From Pseudomonas sp. LBUM920 (GTDB taxonomy: Bacteria; Pseudomonadota; Gammaproteobacteria; Pseudomonadales; Pseudomonadaceae): a stretch of DNA of 64,000 nt. Under the pieces are notes generated by a model. That model was not told the DNA's origin. It made no database searches and saw only the letters and a program-made list of their open reading frames with translations. The position numbers and the translations under genes are program-made. Numbering within the stretch: position 1 is the stretch's first letter; every line of letters starts with the position of its first letter. The DNA lies in NCBI RefSeq assembly GCF_003852315.1, contig NZ_CP027762.1, positions 6,057,501 to 6,121,500 on the forward strand. The letters are read 5' to 3'. This document shows positions 42,698 to 51,187 of the stretch, piece after piece.

Positions 42698-44749
42698 TCA
42701 ATCGTCCACCTGCTTGGCGGCTGGCAACGTGAAACCCGACACCGAACGCCGCAACTGGCTGGCCATTTTTGCCAGGTTGCCGATGCTCTCCGCCGTGGCG
42801 GTCGAGCCCGATGACGTCTGCGTGGTGATCTGCTGGATCACGTTCATCGTCAGGGAAATCTGCCCCGCCGACGAGGTCTGTTGCTGCGCCGCGTTGGAAA
42901 TACTCTGGATCAACGCTGCCAGGGTTTTCGACACGCCTTCGATCTCTTCCAGCGCCACCCCGGCGTCTTGCGCCAGCCGCGCGCCACGCACCACTTCGGT
43001 GGTGGTCTGTTCCATGGAAATAACCGCTTCGTTGGTGTCGGTCTGGATCGCCCGCACCAGGGTTTCAATTTGGCGTGTGGCGGCGGACGAGCGCTCGGCC
43101 AACCGCTGCACTTCGTCGGCCACCACGGCAAACCCGCGCCCGGCATCACCGGCCATGCTCGCCTGGATCGCGGCGTTGAGGGCAAGGATGTTGGTCTGAT
43201 CGGCAATGTCGTCGATCAGGCTGACGATGTCGCCAATCTCCTGGGACGACTCGCCCAGGCGTTTGATGCGCTTGGCGGTGTCTTGAATCTGCTCGCGAAT
43301 GTTGTCCATGCCGTGGATGGTGTTGTGCACCACCTCATTGCCCTTGTTGGCGATTTCCACCGAGCGCTCCGCCACCGCCGAAGACTCGGCGGCGTTGGCC
43401 GACACCTGGTCGATGGATTGGGCCATCTGGTTGATCGCGGTAGAAGCCTCGGCGATTTGCTGGGCCTGATGCTCCGAGGCCTGGGCCAGGTGCATGGCGG
43501 TGGCCTGGGTTTCCTGCACCGCGCCGGCCACTTGCCCGGCCGTGAGGTTGATGGTCGCCACCAGATCGCGCAGCTGGTCCACGGAATAATTGATGGAGTC
43601 GGCGATGGTGCCGGTGAAGTCTTCGGTGACCGAGGCGGTCACCGTCAGGTCACCATCGGCCAGGTCCTCGATTTCATCGAGCAGGCGCATGATCGCGTTC
43701 TGGTTGCGCTCGTTTTTCTCGGCGGTTTCATGCAGCTGGCGGTTGGTCTCGCGCACCATCACCAGGCCGATCAGAATGATGGAGGTCAGCGCCAGCAAGC
43801 CCAATACGTAGCCGCCGATGGTGTCGAAGCTGCGCCCGCTGGCGAGGTTTTCAAACCCGGTGGCCAGGTGCGAGGCTTCATCGAGCAGGGTTTGCGACAG
43901 GTTGAAAATATTGCTCGCCGAGGCGCGTACCTGGAACAGCTGCGGCGAGGTTTCGAGAATTTCATCCACGGAGCCGGAGACAAATTCAAACAGCTCGGCG
44001 ATTTCCGCCAGCCGCGCACGGGCGTCGTGGTCTTCAACCTGAGCAATGCGCAGGCCGGCGTTGCCCTGGAGCATGCCGTTAAGCACTTGGCCAAAACGGT
44101 TGGCGTCGCGGCCAAAGGCATCGGCGGCCTGCACCGAGGTTTCGTCGCCGGCCAACACGGTATTGACTGCGCCGAGGATGCGTTCGGCCAGTAATGATTG
44201 GCGCTGGGCCAACACCACCTGGCTGGCCGGGGCGCCGCGTTGCAGCAGAATGTCGACGACCTTTTCCGATTCCATCTGCAATTGCGGCACGGTTTCGGCA
44301 AGGGTCGCGGCCACTTGGTGCAACGACAACACGGTCTGTTCGCTGGCCAGGATCGCGTCGGTGTTTTTCAGCAGCGCTTCCCAGTCGGTCTGCACCGCGC
44401 GCATTTCGGCGCGTACCGCGTTGGGTGCAGCCGGCAGGCCGGTCTCGGTATCGCCTTTTTTCAGATAGCCCCAGCGCTGGGCGAAGTCGTTGCGTGCATC
44501 GCCCAGCAGCTTGAACGCGGCCGCCTTGCCGGCGGCGGCTTCGGTGGCGTTCTTGGCGATGCGCTGGGACAGCACGCGCAGCTCACCGGCGTGGCCGATG
44601 TACTGTTTGTCGTACGTGGACTGGGTATTGAGGTACGCGAAGTTGGCGAACAACAGCATGATGAACACGATCAGCGCGATAAACAGCACGATGATCTGCG
44701 AACGGCTGCGCGATGCGGCTTGCGGTTTGGGCGTGGTTGCGGTGGTCAT
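42698..44749 (-). CDS. pilJ: Methyl-accepting chemotaxis protein PilJ
   Basis: This is a 683-aa receptor. An N-terminal membrane helix (IIVLFIALIVFIMLLFANFAY) is followed by a periplasmic region with PilJ-type helical repeats (ELRVLSQRIAKNATEAA), a second membrane helix (SIILIGLVMV), a HAMP segment and a signalling tip with DQTNILALNAAIQASMAGDAGRGFAVVADEVQRLAERS. It is the surface or pilin sensor of the Pil-Chp pathway. Its start overlaps the pilI stop by four bases. Confidence 0.95.
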   Translation of the reverse strand: MTTATTPKPQAASRSRSQIIVLFIALIVFIMLLFANFAYLNTQSTYDKQYIGHAGELRVLSQRIAKNATEAAAGKAAAFKLLGDARNDFAQRWGYLKKGDTETGLPAAPNAVRAEMRAVQTDWEALLKNTDAILASEQTVLSLHQVAATLAETVPQLQMESEKVVDILLQRGAPASQVVLAQRQSLLAERILGAVNTVLAGDETSVQAADAFGRDANRFGQVLNGMLQGNAGLRIAQVEDHDARARLAEIAELFEFVSGSVDEILETSPQLFQVRASASNIFNLSQTLLDEASHLATGFENLASGRSFDTIGGYVLGLLALTSIILIGLVMVRETNRQLHETAEKNERNQNAIMRLLDEIEDLADGDLTVTASVTEDFTGTIADSINYSVDQLRDLVATINLTAGQVAGAVQETQATAMHLAQASEHQAQQIAEASTAINQMAQSIDQVSANAAESSAVAERSVEIANKGNEVVHNTIHGMDNIREQIQDTAKRIKRLGESSQEIGDIVSLIDDIADQTNILALNAAIQASMAGDAGRGFAVVADEVQRLAERSSAATRQIETLVRAIQTDTNEAVISMEQTTTEVVRGARLAQDAGVALEEIEGVSKTLAALIQSISNAAQQQTSSAGQISLTMNVIQQITTQTSSGSTATAESIGNLAKMASQLRRSVSGFTLPAAKQVDD

Positions 44750-45270
44750 GCGGCGACATCCATGAAGCCTGGGGCCTGGGCCAAAGCGAAGGGGCTGAAG
44801 ACCTGCCACAGCTGGTCACTGTCGAACTGGCCCTGGATAAACGGCGCGGTGGGCGCGGTGCTCGCCAACAGTGCGTCTTGTGCGAAATGCTGCATGCCCA
44901 CCACCTCGTCCACCAGCAGCCCGACAAACAAGTCGTTGAATTCCACCACCAGCACCCGCCGTTGCTTGCGGGCCCTGGACAGCCCGAGGTCGAGGAACCC
45001 GCCCAGGTCCATCACCGGCAGTAAACGCCCACGCAGGTTGGCCACGCCTTTGACCCAGGGCTTGACGCCGGGCATCAAGGTGCAGCGCGGTTCATGCAAC
45101 ACCTCGGCGACTTCGCCCATCGGCGCCACGTACCAATACGGCCCCAGGCGAAAACCGATCCCGCTCCAACGTTGCAGGCGGGTTTCCTGGGACGGCAGGT
45201 CGGCGGCCAGCAGGCGGCAGCGGCGGTCGATGTCCAGCAGCAGCTCGAAGGCGGTTTGTGACTCGGTCAT
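44746..45270 (-). CDS. pilI: CheW-like adaptor PilI
   Basis: This is a 174-aa CheW-domain protein (GIGFRLGPYWYVAPMGEVAEVLH…VKGVANLRGRLLPVMDLGGFL) that couples PilJ to ChpA. It lies 12 bases after pilH in the pilGHIJ operon. Confidence 0.94.
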   Translation of the reverse strand: MTESQTAFELLLDIDRRCRLLAADLPSQETRLQRWSGIGFRLGPYWYVAPMGEVAEVLHEPRCTLMPGVKPWVKGVANLRGRLLPVMDLGGFLDLGLSRARKQRRVLVVEFNDLFVGLLVDEVVGMQHFAQDALLASTAPTAPFIQGQFDSDQLWQVFSPFALAQAPGFMDVAA

Positions 45271-45282
45271 GATGGCGTGCCG

Positions 45283-45648
45283 TCAGCCGGCCAACACCTT
45301 GTTCAGGGTGGCGATCAGGGTGTCTTCGTCCACGGGTTTGGTCAGGTAATCCTTGGCGCCCTGGCGCGCGCCCCAGATCTTGTCGGTTTCCTGATCCTTG
45401 GTGGTGATGATGATGATCGGGATACCGTTGGTTTCCGGCTCCTTGGACAGCTGGCGGGTGGCCTGGAAGCCATTGAGGCCCGGCATCACGATGTCCATCA
45501 GCACGGCGTCGGGCTTTTCCTGACGGGCCAGGGCCACGCCGTCCGCGCCGTTTTCGGCTTTGAGGACCTGGTGGCCGTGCTTTTCCAGCATGCCGGTCAG
45601 TTTGTACATTTCGGTCGGCGAATCGTCGACGATCAGAACACGTGCCAT
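45283..45648 (-). CDS. pilH: Twitching-motility response regulator PilH
   Basis: This is a 121-aa single receiver domain with phosphoacceptor D52 (VLMDIVMPGLNGFQ), D8/D9 and the switch lysine in KPVDEDTL. In P. aeruginosa PilH acts on pilus retraction and as a phosphate sink for ChpA. There is no output domain. The start at 45648 (MARVLIVDD) is preferred. Confidence 0.95.
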   Translation of the reverse strand: MARVLIVDDSPTEMYKLTGMLEKHGHQVLKAENGADGVALARQEKPDAVLMDIVMPGLNGFQATRQLSKEPETNGIPIIIITTKDQETDKIWGARQGAKDYLTKPVDEDTLIATLNKVLAG

Positions 45649-45694
45649 GGTTTTCCCCACTACATTGGTGGACGCCGGCCCTTGTGAGGCGGTG

Positions 45695-46102
45695 TCAGTG
45701 TGCTTGTTCTACTGCGGCGAAGCCGGGCACGTAGGCCTTGATCGCGCTCAGCAGTTCTTCCTTGCTGAAAGGCTTGGTCAAAAACTGATCGACACCCACG
45801 ATGCGCCCCTTGGCCTTGTCGAACAGGCCGTCCTTGGAGGACAACATGATCACCGGAATCGACTTGAACGCCGGGTTGTTCTTCACCAGCGCGCAGGTTT
45901 GATAGCCATCCAGGCGCGGCATCATGATGTCGACAAAGATAATGTGCGGGTGATGATCAACAATCCGGGCCAGTGCATCGAAACCGTCGATGGCCGTGAT
46001 GACTTCGCACCCCACGTTCTTCAACAGGGTCTCGGCGGTGCGGCGGATCGTTTTCGAATCGTCGATCACCATCACTCTCAAGGCGTTGGAATGCTGTTCC
46101 AT
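45695..46102 (-). CDS. pilG: Twitching-motility response regulator PilG
   Basis: This is a 135-aa receiver-only protein with phosphoacceptor D58 (FVDIMMPRLDGYQ), DD at 14-15 and the lysine in LTKPFSKEEL. It promotes pilus extension and cAMP synthesis downstream of ChpA. It is the first gene of the pilGHIJ-chpA-chpC unit. The promoter lies in the 239-base divergent gap shared with gshB, where I could not pick clear boxes. Confidence 0.95.
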   Translation of the reverse strand: MEQHSNALRVMVIDDSKTIRRTAETLLKNVGCEVITAIDGFDALARIVDHHPHIIFVDIMMPRLDGYQTCALVKNNPAFKSIPVIMLSSKDGLFDKAKGRIVGVDQFLTKPFSKEELLSAIKAYVPGFAAVEQAH

Positions 46103-46341
46103 ATCTGCTCTACCATCGCCACAGCGAATCGGTTTTCGGTGTGTACTGCCTGATGTTGCACAGGATGAGCGCTGCAAGCCTTGGAATTCAAGGGCTGCTG
46201 CACCGTGGGAGTCTTTTTAGCACAGTCTCCGGGCGCAATCTATCGAGCAACCGGCCAGGTGGTTTTTCCTTGACCCACAACAGCCGCAGCGCCACTCTGA
46301 CGCCACTTTTATGCGCCCTAATTTGCTAGAGGAAATCCCCC

Positions 46342-47295
46342 ATGAGCGTTCGCGTCGGCATTGTCATGGACCCTATTGCCAGCATTTCCTATAAAAAGGA
46401 CAGTTCGCTGGCCATGCTCCTGGCCGCCCAGGCCCGCGGCTGGACGCTGTTCTATATGGAGCAGCCGGACCTTTACCAGGGCGACGGCGAGGCCCGCGCA
46501 CGCATGCGCCCGCTGCAGGTGTTTGCCAACCCTGAAAAGTGGTTCGAGCTTGCGGATGAAATCGATAGCCCCTTGAGCGATCTGGACGTGATCCTGATGC
46601 GCAAGGACCCGCCGTTCGACATGGAATTCGTCTACTCCACTTACTTGCTGGAACAGGCCGAGCGGGCTGGCGTGCTGATCGTCAACAAACCGCAAAGTCT
46701 GCGCGACTGCAATGAAAAGCTGTTCGCCACCCTGTTCCCACAGTGCACGCCGCCTACCGTAGTGAGCCGCCGCGCCGACGTGTTGCGTGAATTCGCCGCC
46801 AAGCACGGCGACGTGATCCTCAAGCCGCTGGACGGCATGGGCGGCACGTCGATCTTCCGCCACCGCGCCGGCGACCCTAACCTGTCGGTGATCCTGGAAA
46901 CCCTGACCGCGCTGGGCACCCAGCAGATCATGGGCCAGGCTTACATTCCGGCGATCAAGGACGGCGACAAACGCATCCTGATGATCGACGGCGAGCCGGT
47001 GGATTATTGCTTGGCGCGTATCCCTGCCGCAGGCGAGACCCGTGGCAACCTGGCAGCCGGCGGTCGCGGTGAAGCGCGACCGCTGTCGGACAAGGACCGT
47101 TGGATCGCTTCCCAAGTCGGCCCAACCCTGCGCGAAAAAGGTCTGCTGTTCGTAGGACTGGACGTAATTGGTGAGAATCTCACCGAAATCAACGTCACCA
47201 GCCCGACCTGCATTCGCGAGATCGACAACGCATTTGGCACGAACATCGGCGAAATGTTGATGGCAGCCATCGAGCGCAAGCTGCAAGCCAAGTGA
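46342..47295 (+). CDS. gshB: Glutathione synthetase
   Basis: This is a 317-aa ATP-grasp ligase joining gamma-glutamylcysteine and glycine. It shows GIVMDPIASISYKKDSS at the start, KPLDGMGGTSIFR (ATP-grasp loop), DGDKRILMIDGEPV and EINVTSPTCIREID at the end. AGAGGAAA precedes the ATG. Confidence 0.97.
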   Translation: MSVRVGIVMDPIASISYKKDSSLAMLLAAQARGWTLFYMEQPDLYQGDGEARARMRPLQVFANPEKWFELADEIDSPLSDLDVILMRKDPPFDMEFVYSTYLLEQAERAGVLIVNKPQSLRDCNEKLFATLFPQCTPPTVVSRRADVLREFAAKHGDVILKPLDGMGGTSIFRHRAGDPNLSVILETLTALGTQQIMGQAYIPAIKDGDKRILMIDGEPVDYCLARIPAAGETRGNLAAGGRGEARPLSDKDRWIASQVGPTLREKGLLFVGLDVIGENLTEINVTSPTCIREIDNAFGTNIGEMLMAAIERKLQAK

Positions 47296-47316
47296 CATAG
47301 AACAGCCGGACACACA

Positions 47317-47368
47317 CCAACATTGCGTTATCATGCGGCACCTGTGAAACGCGCGATGTTGGTTTTTT
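47317..47368 (+). terminator. Terminator-like hairpin abutting the tonB start
   Basis: CCAACATTGCG (47317-47327) pairs with CGCGATGTTGG (47352-47362), 11 bp with one G-U, and is followed by T6 at 47363-47368. The tonB ATG is only three bases further on, and no ribosome-binding site is seen in between. The loop is long (24 bases), so strength is uncertain. Confidence 0.55.
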
Positions 47369-47371
47369 GTC

Positions 47372-48277
47372 ATGACGCTCCCGCCCGATCTGCCCCCCGA
47401 ACTCTCCCACAGCGGCGTGCGCCCGGCTGATCGGCTCGGATTTACCCTGTTTCTGGCAGCGCTGATCCACCTCGCCTTGTTACTCGGTCTGGGTTTCACC
47501 TTTGCCGAGCCCAAGCAGATCACCAAAACCCTGGAAATCACCCTCGCCACGTTCAAGAGCGAAAAAAAGCCGGAAAAGGCTGACTTTCTCGCCCAGGACA
47601 ATCAGCAAGGCAGCGGCACGCTCGACAAAAAGGCCGTGCCCAAGACCACCGAAGTGGCGCCGTTCCAGGACAACAAGGTGAATAAAGTCACCCCGCCGCC
47701 GACGCCCAAGCCTGAGGTCAAGCAGGCCGCGCCCAAGGCCGCCGTGACCACTGTTGCGCCGAAACCGCAAAAAGCCCCGACCCAGCGCGAGAAAACCAAG
47801 ACCGAGCCGCAGCCCGAGCCGGTCAAGCCGGCGCCGACCTTCGACAGCTCACAGCTCTCCGACCAGATCTCCAGCCTCGAAGCCGAACTGGCCAACGAAC
47901 AACAGTTGTACGCCAAGCGCCCGCGCATCTATCGCCTGAACGCCGCCTCGACCATGCGCGACAAAGGCGCCTGGTATAAGGACGAATGGCGCAAGAAGGT
48001 CGAACGCATCGGCAACCTCAACTACCCGGACGAAGCCCGGCGCCAGCAGATCTATGGCAATTTGCGCTTACTGGTGTCGATCAACCGCGACGGTTCGTTA
48101 TATGAAGTGCAGGTGCTGGAGTCGTCCGGCCAACCGTTGCTGGACCAGGCGGCCCAGCGCATCGTGCGCCTGGCCGCGCCTTTCGCGCCGTTTACCGGCG
48201 ACTTGAACGACATAGACCGCCTGGAAATCATCCGCACTTGGAAGTTTGCCCGCGGTGATCGGCTTTCCAGTAACTGA
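47372..48277 (+). CDS. tonB: TonB family energy transducer
   Basis: This is a 301-aa protein. A short cytoplasmic N-terminus and one membrane helix (LGFTLFLAALIHLALLLGLGF) are followed by a Pro/Lys-rich spacer (about 100-175). The C-terminal TonB domain contains YPDEARRQQIYGNLRLLVSINRDGSL and VLESSGQPLLDQAAQRIVRLAAPFAPF. By position after gshB and pilG it corresponds to the TonB3-type protein of P. aeruginosa, linked to twitching rather than iron uptake. There is no ExbB-ExbD here. It lacks a visible ribosome-binding site. Confidence 0.9.
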   Translation: MTLPPDLPPELSHSGVRPADRLGFTLFLAALIHLALLLGLGFTFAEPKQITKTLEITLATFKSEKKPEKADFLAQDNQQGSGTLDKKAVPKTTEVAPFQDNKVNKVTPPPTPKPEVKQAAPKAAVTTVAPKPQKAPTQREKTKTEPQPEPVKPAPTFDSSQLSDQISSLEAELANEQQLYAKRPRIYRLNAASTMRDKGAWYKDEWRKKVERIGNLNYPDEARRQQIYGNLRLLVSINRDGSLYEVQVLESSGQPLLDQAAQRIVRLAAPFAPFTGDLNDIDRLEIIRTWKFARGDRLSSN

Positions 48278-48312
48278 TCGTTCCTACACCCTGCCAAAGG
48301 CTGCGTGCCAGT

Positions 48313-48517
48313 GTGGCGAGCGGGGCTGTCGTGGCGAGCGGGCTTTTCGTGGCGAGCGGGCTTGCCCCGCGTTGGGCTGCGAAGCGGCCCCCAACAGGGC
48401 CACCGCGCGCTGCCTGAAAGACCACAGCACCAGATTTCAAGGCCGCTTCGCGCCCCAACGCGAGGCAAGCCCGCTCGCCACAACAAGCCTACCCGCCACG
48501 GCAAGCCCGCTTACCAC
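48313..48517. repeat. Large REP-like palindrome with mirrored 18-bp satellites (copy B)
   Basis: GTGGCGAGCGGG units start at 48313, 48331 and 48349 (exact 18-base period). The last continues into a palindrome arm of about 42 bp, paired with an inverted arm ending near 48481. Mirror-image units then continue to about 48517. It has the same architecture as 4394-4647. It fills the 295-base gap between tonB and algH. Confidence 0.85.
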
Positions 48518-48572
48518 AATTAGCGTTTGCCGCAGCTTGTCAGTTCGCCCCTCCGACGCCACACTAGCGGAC

Positions 48573-49142
48573 ATGAAAAATGTCAGCCCGACCTACCTCA
48601 AGCACCAATTCCTGATCGCCATGCCCCATATGGCCGACCCGAACTTTGCGCAAACCTTGACCTACATCGTCGAGCACACGGCCAATGGTGCCATGGGGTT
48701 GGTGGTGAACCGCCCGCAAGAGTTGAACCTGGCCGACATTCTTGAGCAACTGCGCCCCGAGATCGACCCGCCGGCGCGCTGCCAAAACGTACCGATCTAC
48801 ATCGGCGGGCCGGTGCAGACCGACCGTGGTTTTGTGCTGCACCCCACCGGGCCGAAGTTCCAGGCCACGGTCGACCTCGAAGGTGTGTCGTTGTCCACGT
48901 CACAGGACGTGTTGTTCGCCATCGCCGACGGCGTGGGGCCTGAGCAAAGCGTGATCACCCTCGGCTACGCCGGCTGGGAAGCCGGGCAACTGGAAGCCGA
49001 ACTGGCCAGTAATGCCTGGCTGACCTGCCCGTTCGACGCCGACATTCTATTCAACACCGCCAGCGAGCTGCGCCTGGAAGCGGCGGCAGCCAAGTTGCGG
49101 GTCAACCTCAACCTGCTGACCAGCCAGGCGGGGCACGCCTGA
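48573..49142 (+). CDS. algH: YqgE/AlgH family protein
   Basis: This is a 189-aa protein of the UPF0301 family: HQFLIAMPHMADPNFAQTLTYIVEH, GAMGLVVNRP, PIYIGGPVQTDRGFVLH and ITLGYAGWEAGQLEAEL. AlgH was first linked to alginate regulation in P. aeruginosa, but its biochemical role is unsettled. Longer in-frame starts would run into the upstream repeat and are rejected. It overlaps ruvX by one base. Confidence 0.94.
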   Translation: MKNVSPTYLKHQFLIAMPHMADPNFAQTLTYIVEHTANGAMGLVVNRPQELNLADILEQLRPEIDPPARCQNVPIYIGGPVQTDRGFVLHPTGPKFQATVDLEGVSLSTSQDVLFAIADGVGPEQSVITLGYAGWEAGQLEAELASNAWLTCPFDADILFNTASELRLEAAAAKLRVNLNLLTSQAGHA

Positions 49143-49579
49143 TGGCCTTGCGCTTGATCCTCGGTTTTGACTACGGCACCAAACAGATCGGCGTAGCGGT
49201 CGGCCAGGTGATTACCGGCCAGGCCCGCGAGTTGTGCACCTTGAAGGCCCAGAACGGCGTGCCGGACTGGAACCAGGTCGAGGCCCTGATCAAGGAGTGG
49301 AAACCCGACGCCGTCGTGGTCGGCCTGCCCTTGAACATGGACGGCACCCCCAGCGACATGTGCCTGCGCGCCGAAAAGTTCGCCCGCCGCCTCAATGGCC
49401 GCTACAACCTGCCCTTCTATACCCACGACGAGCGCCTGACCACCTTTGAAGCCAAGGGTGAGCGCCGTGACCGTGGCGGGCAGAAAGGCAGCTACCGCGA
49501 CAACCCGGTGGACGCCATCGCCGCCGCCCTGCTGTTGCAGGGTTGGCTGGATGAAAACACCGCTTTATTTGAATCCTGA
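49142..49579 (+). CDS. ruvX: Holliday junction resolvase RuvX (YqgF)
   Basis: This is a 145-aa RNase-H-fold nuclease, also implicated in 16S rRNA 5' processing. It shows LGFDYGTKQIGVAVG (first catalytic Asp), VVVGLPLNMDGTPS, YTHDERLTT and DAIAAALLLQ (C-terminal Asp). It is coupled to algH (TGATG) and followed by an intrinsic terminator. Confidence 0.95.
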   Translation: MALRLILGFDYGTKQIGVAVGQVITGQARELCTLKAQNGVPDWNQVEALIKEWKPDAVVVGLPLNMDGTPSDMCLRAEKFARRLNGRYNLPFYTHDERLTTFEAKGERRDRGGQKGSYRDNPVDAIAAALLLQGWLDENTALFES

Positions 49580-49581
49580 CT

Positions 49582-49604
49582 GACGCGGCTTGCCGCGTCT
49601 TTTT
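49582..49604 (+). terminator. Rho-independent terminator between ruvX and pyrR
   Basis: A GACGCGG-CTTG-CCGCGTC stem-loop is followed by T5. It separates the algH-ruvX unit from pyrRBC'. Confidence 0.85.
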
Positions 49605-49651
49605 ACGTTTGAGCCCGGACCTTGCCTGCGCGAGGCCTTGAAGGAGCCACC

Positions 49652-50158
49652 ATGAGCCTGCCCAATCCCGCCGACCTGATCAGCCAGATGGCGATTCGCC
49701 TCAAGGCGCACCTGCAACACCGTGCCATCAGCGAACCGCGCTTCATCGGCATTCGCACCGGTGGTGTGTGGGTGGCCCAAGCGTTGCTGGAGGAGCTGGG
49801 CAGCGATTCGCCGCTGGGCACGCTGGACGTGTCTTTCTACCGCGACGACTTCAGCCAGAATGGCCTGCACCCGCAGGTGCGCCCTTCAGCCCTGCCGTTC
49901 GAGATCGAAGGCCAGCACCTGGTGCTGATCGACGACGTACTGATGAGCGGCCGCACCATCCGCGCCGCCATGAACGAGTTGTTCGATTACGGCCGCCCGG
50001 CCAGCGTGACGCTGGTGTGCCTGCTCGACCTGGACGCTGGCGAATTGCCGATCAGCCCGGATGTGGTCGGTGCCACCCTGTCCCTGGAGGCCCACCAGCG
50101 GGTAAAATTGTCCGGTCCCACGCCGCTCGAACTCGAACTGCAAGACCTTGCCCTTTAA
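49652..50158 (+). CDS. pyrR: Bifunctional pyr operon regulator / uracil phosphoribosyltransferase
   Basis: This is a 168-aa phosphoribosyltransferase-fold protein with the PRPP loop VLIDDVLMSGRTIRAAM and an N-terminal RFIGIRTGG. In Pseudomonas PyrR lies at the head of pyrRBC' and takes part in pyrimidine-responsive control; I see no Bacillus-type attenuator before it. AAGGAG precedes the ATG. Confidence 0.95.
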   Translation: MSLPNPADLISQMAIRLKAHLQHRAISEPRFIGIRTGGVWVAQALLEELGSDSPLGTLDVSFYRDDFSQNGLHPQVRPSALPFEIEGQHLVLIDDVLMSGRTIRAAMNELFDYGRPASVTLVCLLDLDAGELPISPDVVGATLSLEAHQRVKLSGPTPLELELQDLAL

Positions 50159-50182
50159 ACCGCCTTGTACAGAGTCCCCGCG

Positions 50183-51187
50183 ATGACGCCTCTAGATGCC
50201 AAGCGCCCGCTGCAGCTCAATGCTCAGGGCCAGTTGCAACACTTCTTGTCCCTCGACGGTTTGCCCCGCGAACTGCTGACTGAAATCCTCGACACCGCCG
50301 ACTCGTTCCTCGAAGTCGGTGGCCGCGCGGTGAAGAAGGTCCCGCTGCTGCGCGGCAAGACCATCTGCAATGTGTTCTTCGAGAACTCCACCCGCACCCG
50401 CACCACCTTTGAACTGGCGGCCCAGCGACTGTCGGCCGACGTGATCACACTGAACGTGTCGACCTCGTCGGCGAGCAAGGGCGAGACCCTGCTCGATACC
50501 CTGCGCAACCTCGAAGCCATGGCCGCCGACATGTTCGTGGTGCGCCACGGCGACTCCGGCGCCGCACACTTCATCGCCGAGCATGTGTGCCCGAACGTGG
50601 CAATCATCAACGGCGGCGACGGCCGTCACGCGCACCCAACCCAAGGCATGCTCGACATGCTGACGATCCGTCGGCACAAGGGCGGTTTTGAAAACCTCTC
50701 GGTGGCCATCGTCGGCGACATCCTGCACTCGCGGGTCGCGCGCTCGAACATGCTGGCCCTCAAAGCCCTGGGTTGCCCGGACATCCGCGTGATCGCGCCG
50801 AAAACCCTGCTGCCGATCGGTATCGAGCAGTACGGCGTCAAGGTCTACACCGACATGACCGCAGGCCTCAAGGACGTAGACGTGGTGATCATGCTGCGCC
50901 TGCAACGCGAGCGCATGGCCGGTGGCCTGCTGCCGAGCGAAGGTGAGTTCTACCGCCTGTTCGGCCTGACCACCGCGCGGCTGGCCGGCGCCAAGCCGGA
51001 TGCCATCGTGATGCACCCAGGGCCGATCAACCGTGGGGTTGAGATTGAGTCGGCGGTGGCCGACGGCAGCCAATCGGTGATCCTCAATCAAGTCACCTAC
51101 GGCATCGCCGTGCGCATGGCGGTGTTGTCCATGGCCATGAGCGGGCAAACCGCGCAACGTCAATTCGAGCAGGAGAACGCCCAGTGA
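50183..51187 (+). CDS. pyrB: Aspartate carbamoyltransferase catalytic subunit
   Basis: This is a 334-aa enzyme that condenses aspartate and carbamoyl phosphate. It has the carbamoyl-phosphate loop FENSTRTRTTFE, STSSASKGE, the HPTQ loop and HPGPINRGVEI. The N-terminal extension before the core is the Pseudomonas feature through which PyrB and PyrC' assemble into a dodecamer. It overlaps pyrC' by four bases. Confidence 0.97.
   Translation: MTPLDAKRPLQLNAQGQLQHFLSLDGLPRELLTEILDTADSFLEVGGRAVKKVPLLRGKTICNVFFENSTRTRTTFELAAQRLSADVITLNVSTSSASKGETLLDTLRNLEAMAADMFVVRHGDSGAAHFIAEHVCPNVAIINGGDGRHAHPTQGMLDMLTIRRHKGGFENLSVAIVGDILHSRVARSNMLALKALGCPDIRVIAPKTLLPIGIEQYGVKVYTDMTAGLKDVDVVIMLRLQRERMAGGLLPSEGEFYRLFGLTTARLAGAKPDAIVMHPGPINRGVEIESAVADGSQSVILNQVTYGIAVRMAVLSMAMSGQTAQRQFEQENAQ

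Noticed and set aside
42881..44194. A 437-codon open frame opposite pilJ
   Set aside because: Antisense shadow; pilJ on the other strand has full receptor architecture.
48246..48572. Upstream extension of algH through the copy B repeat
   Set aside because: The added residues are repeat translation; the family start is ATG 48573.
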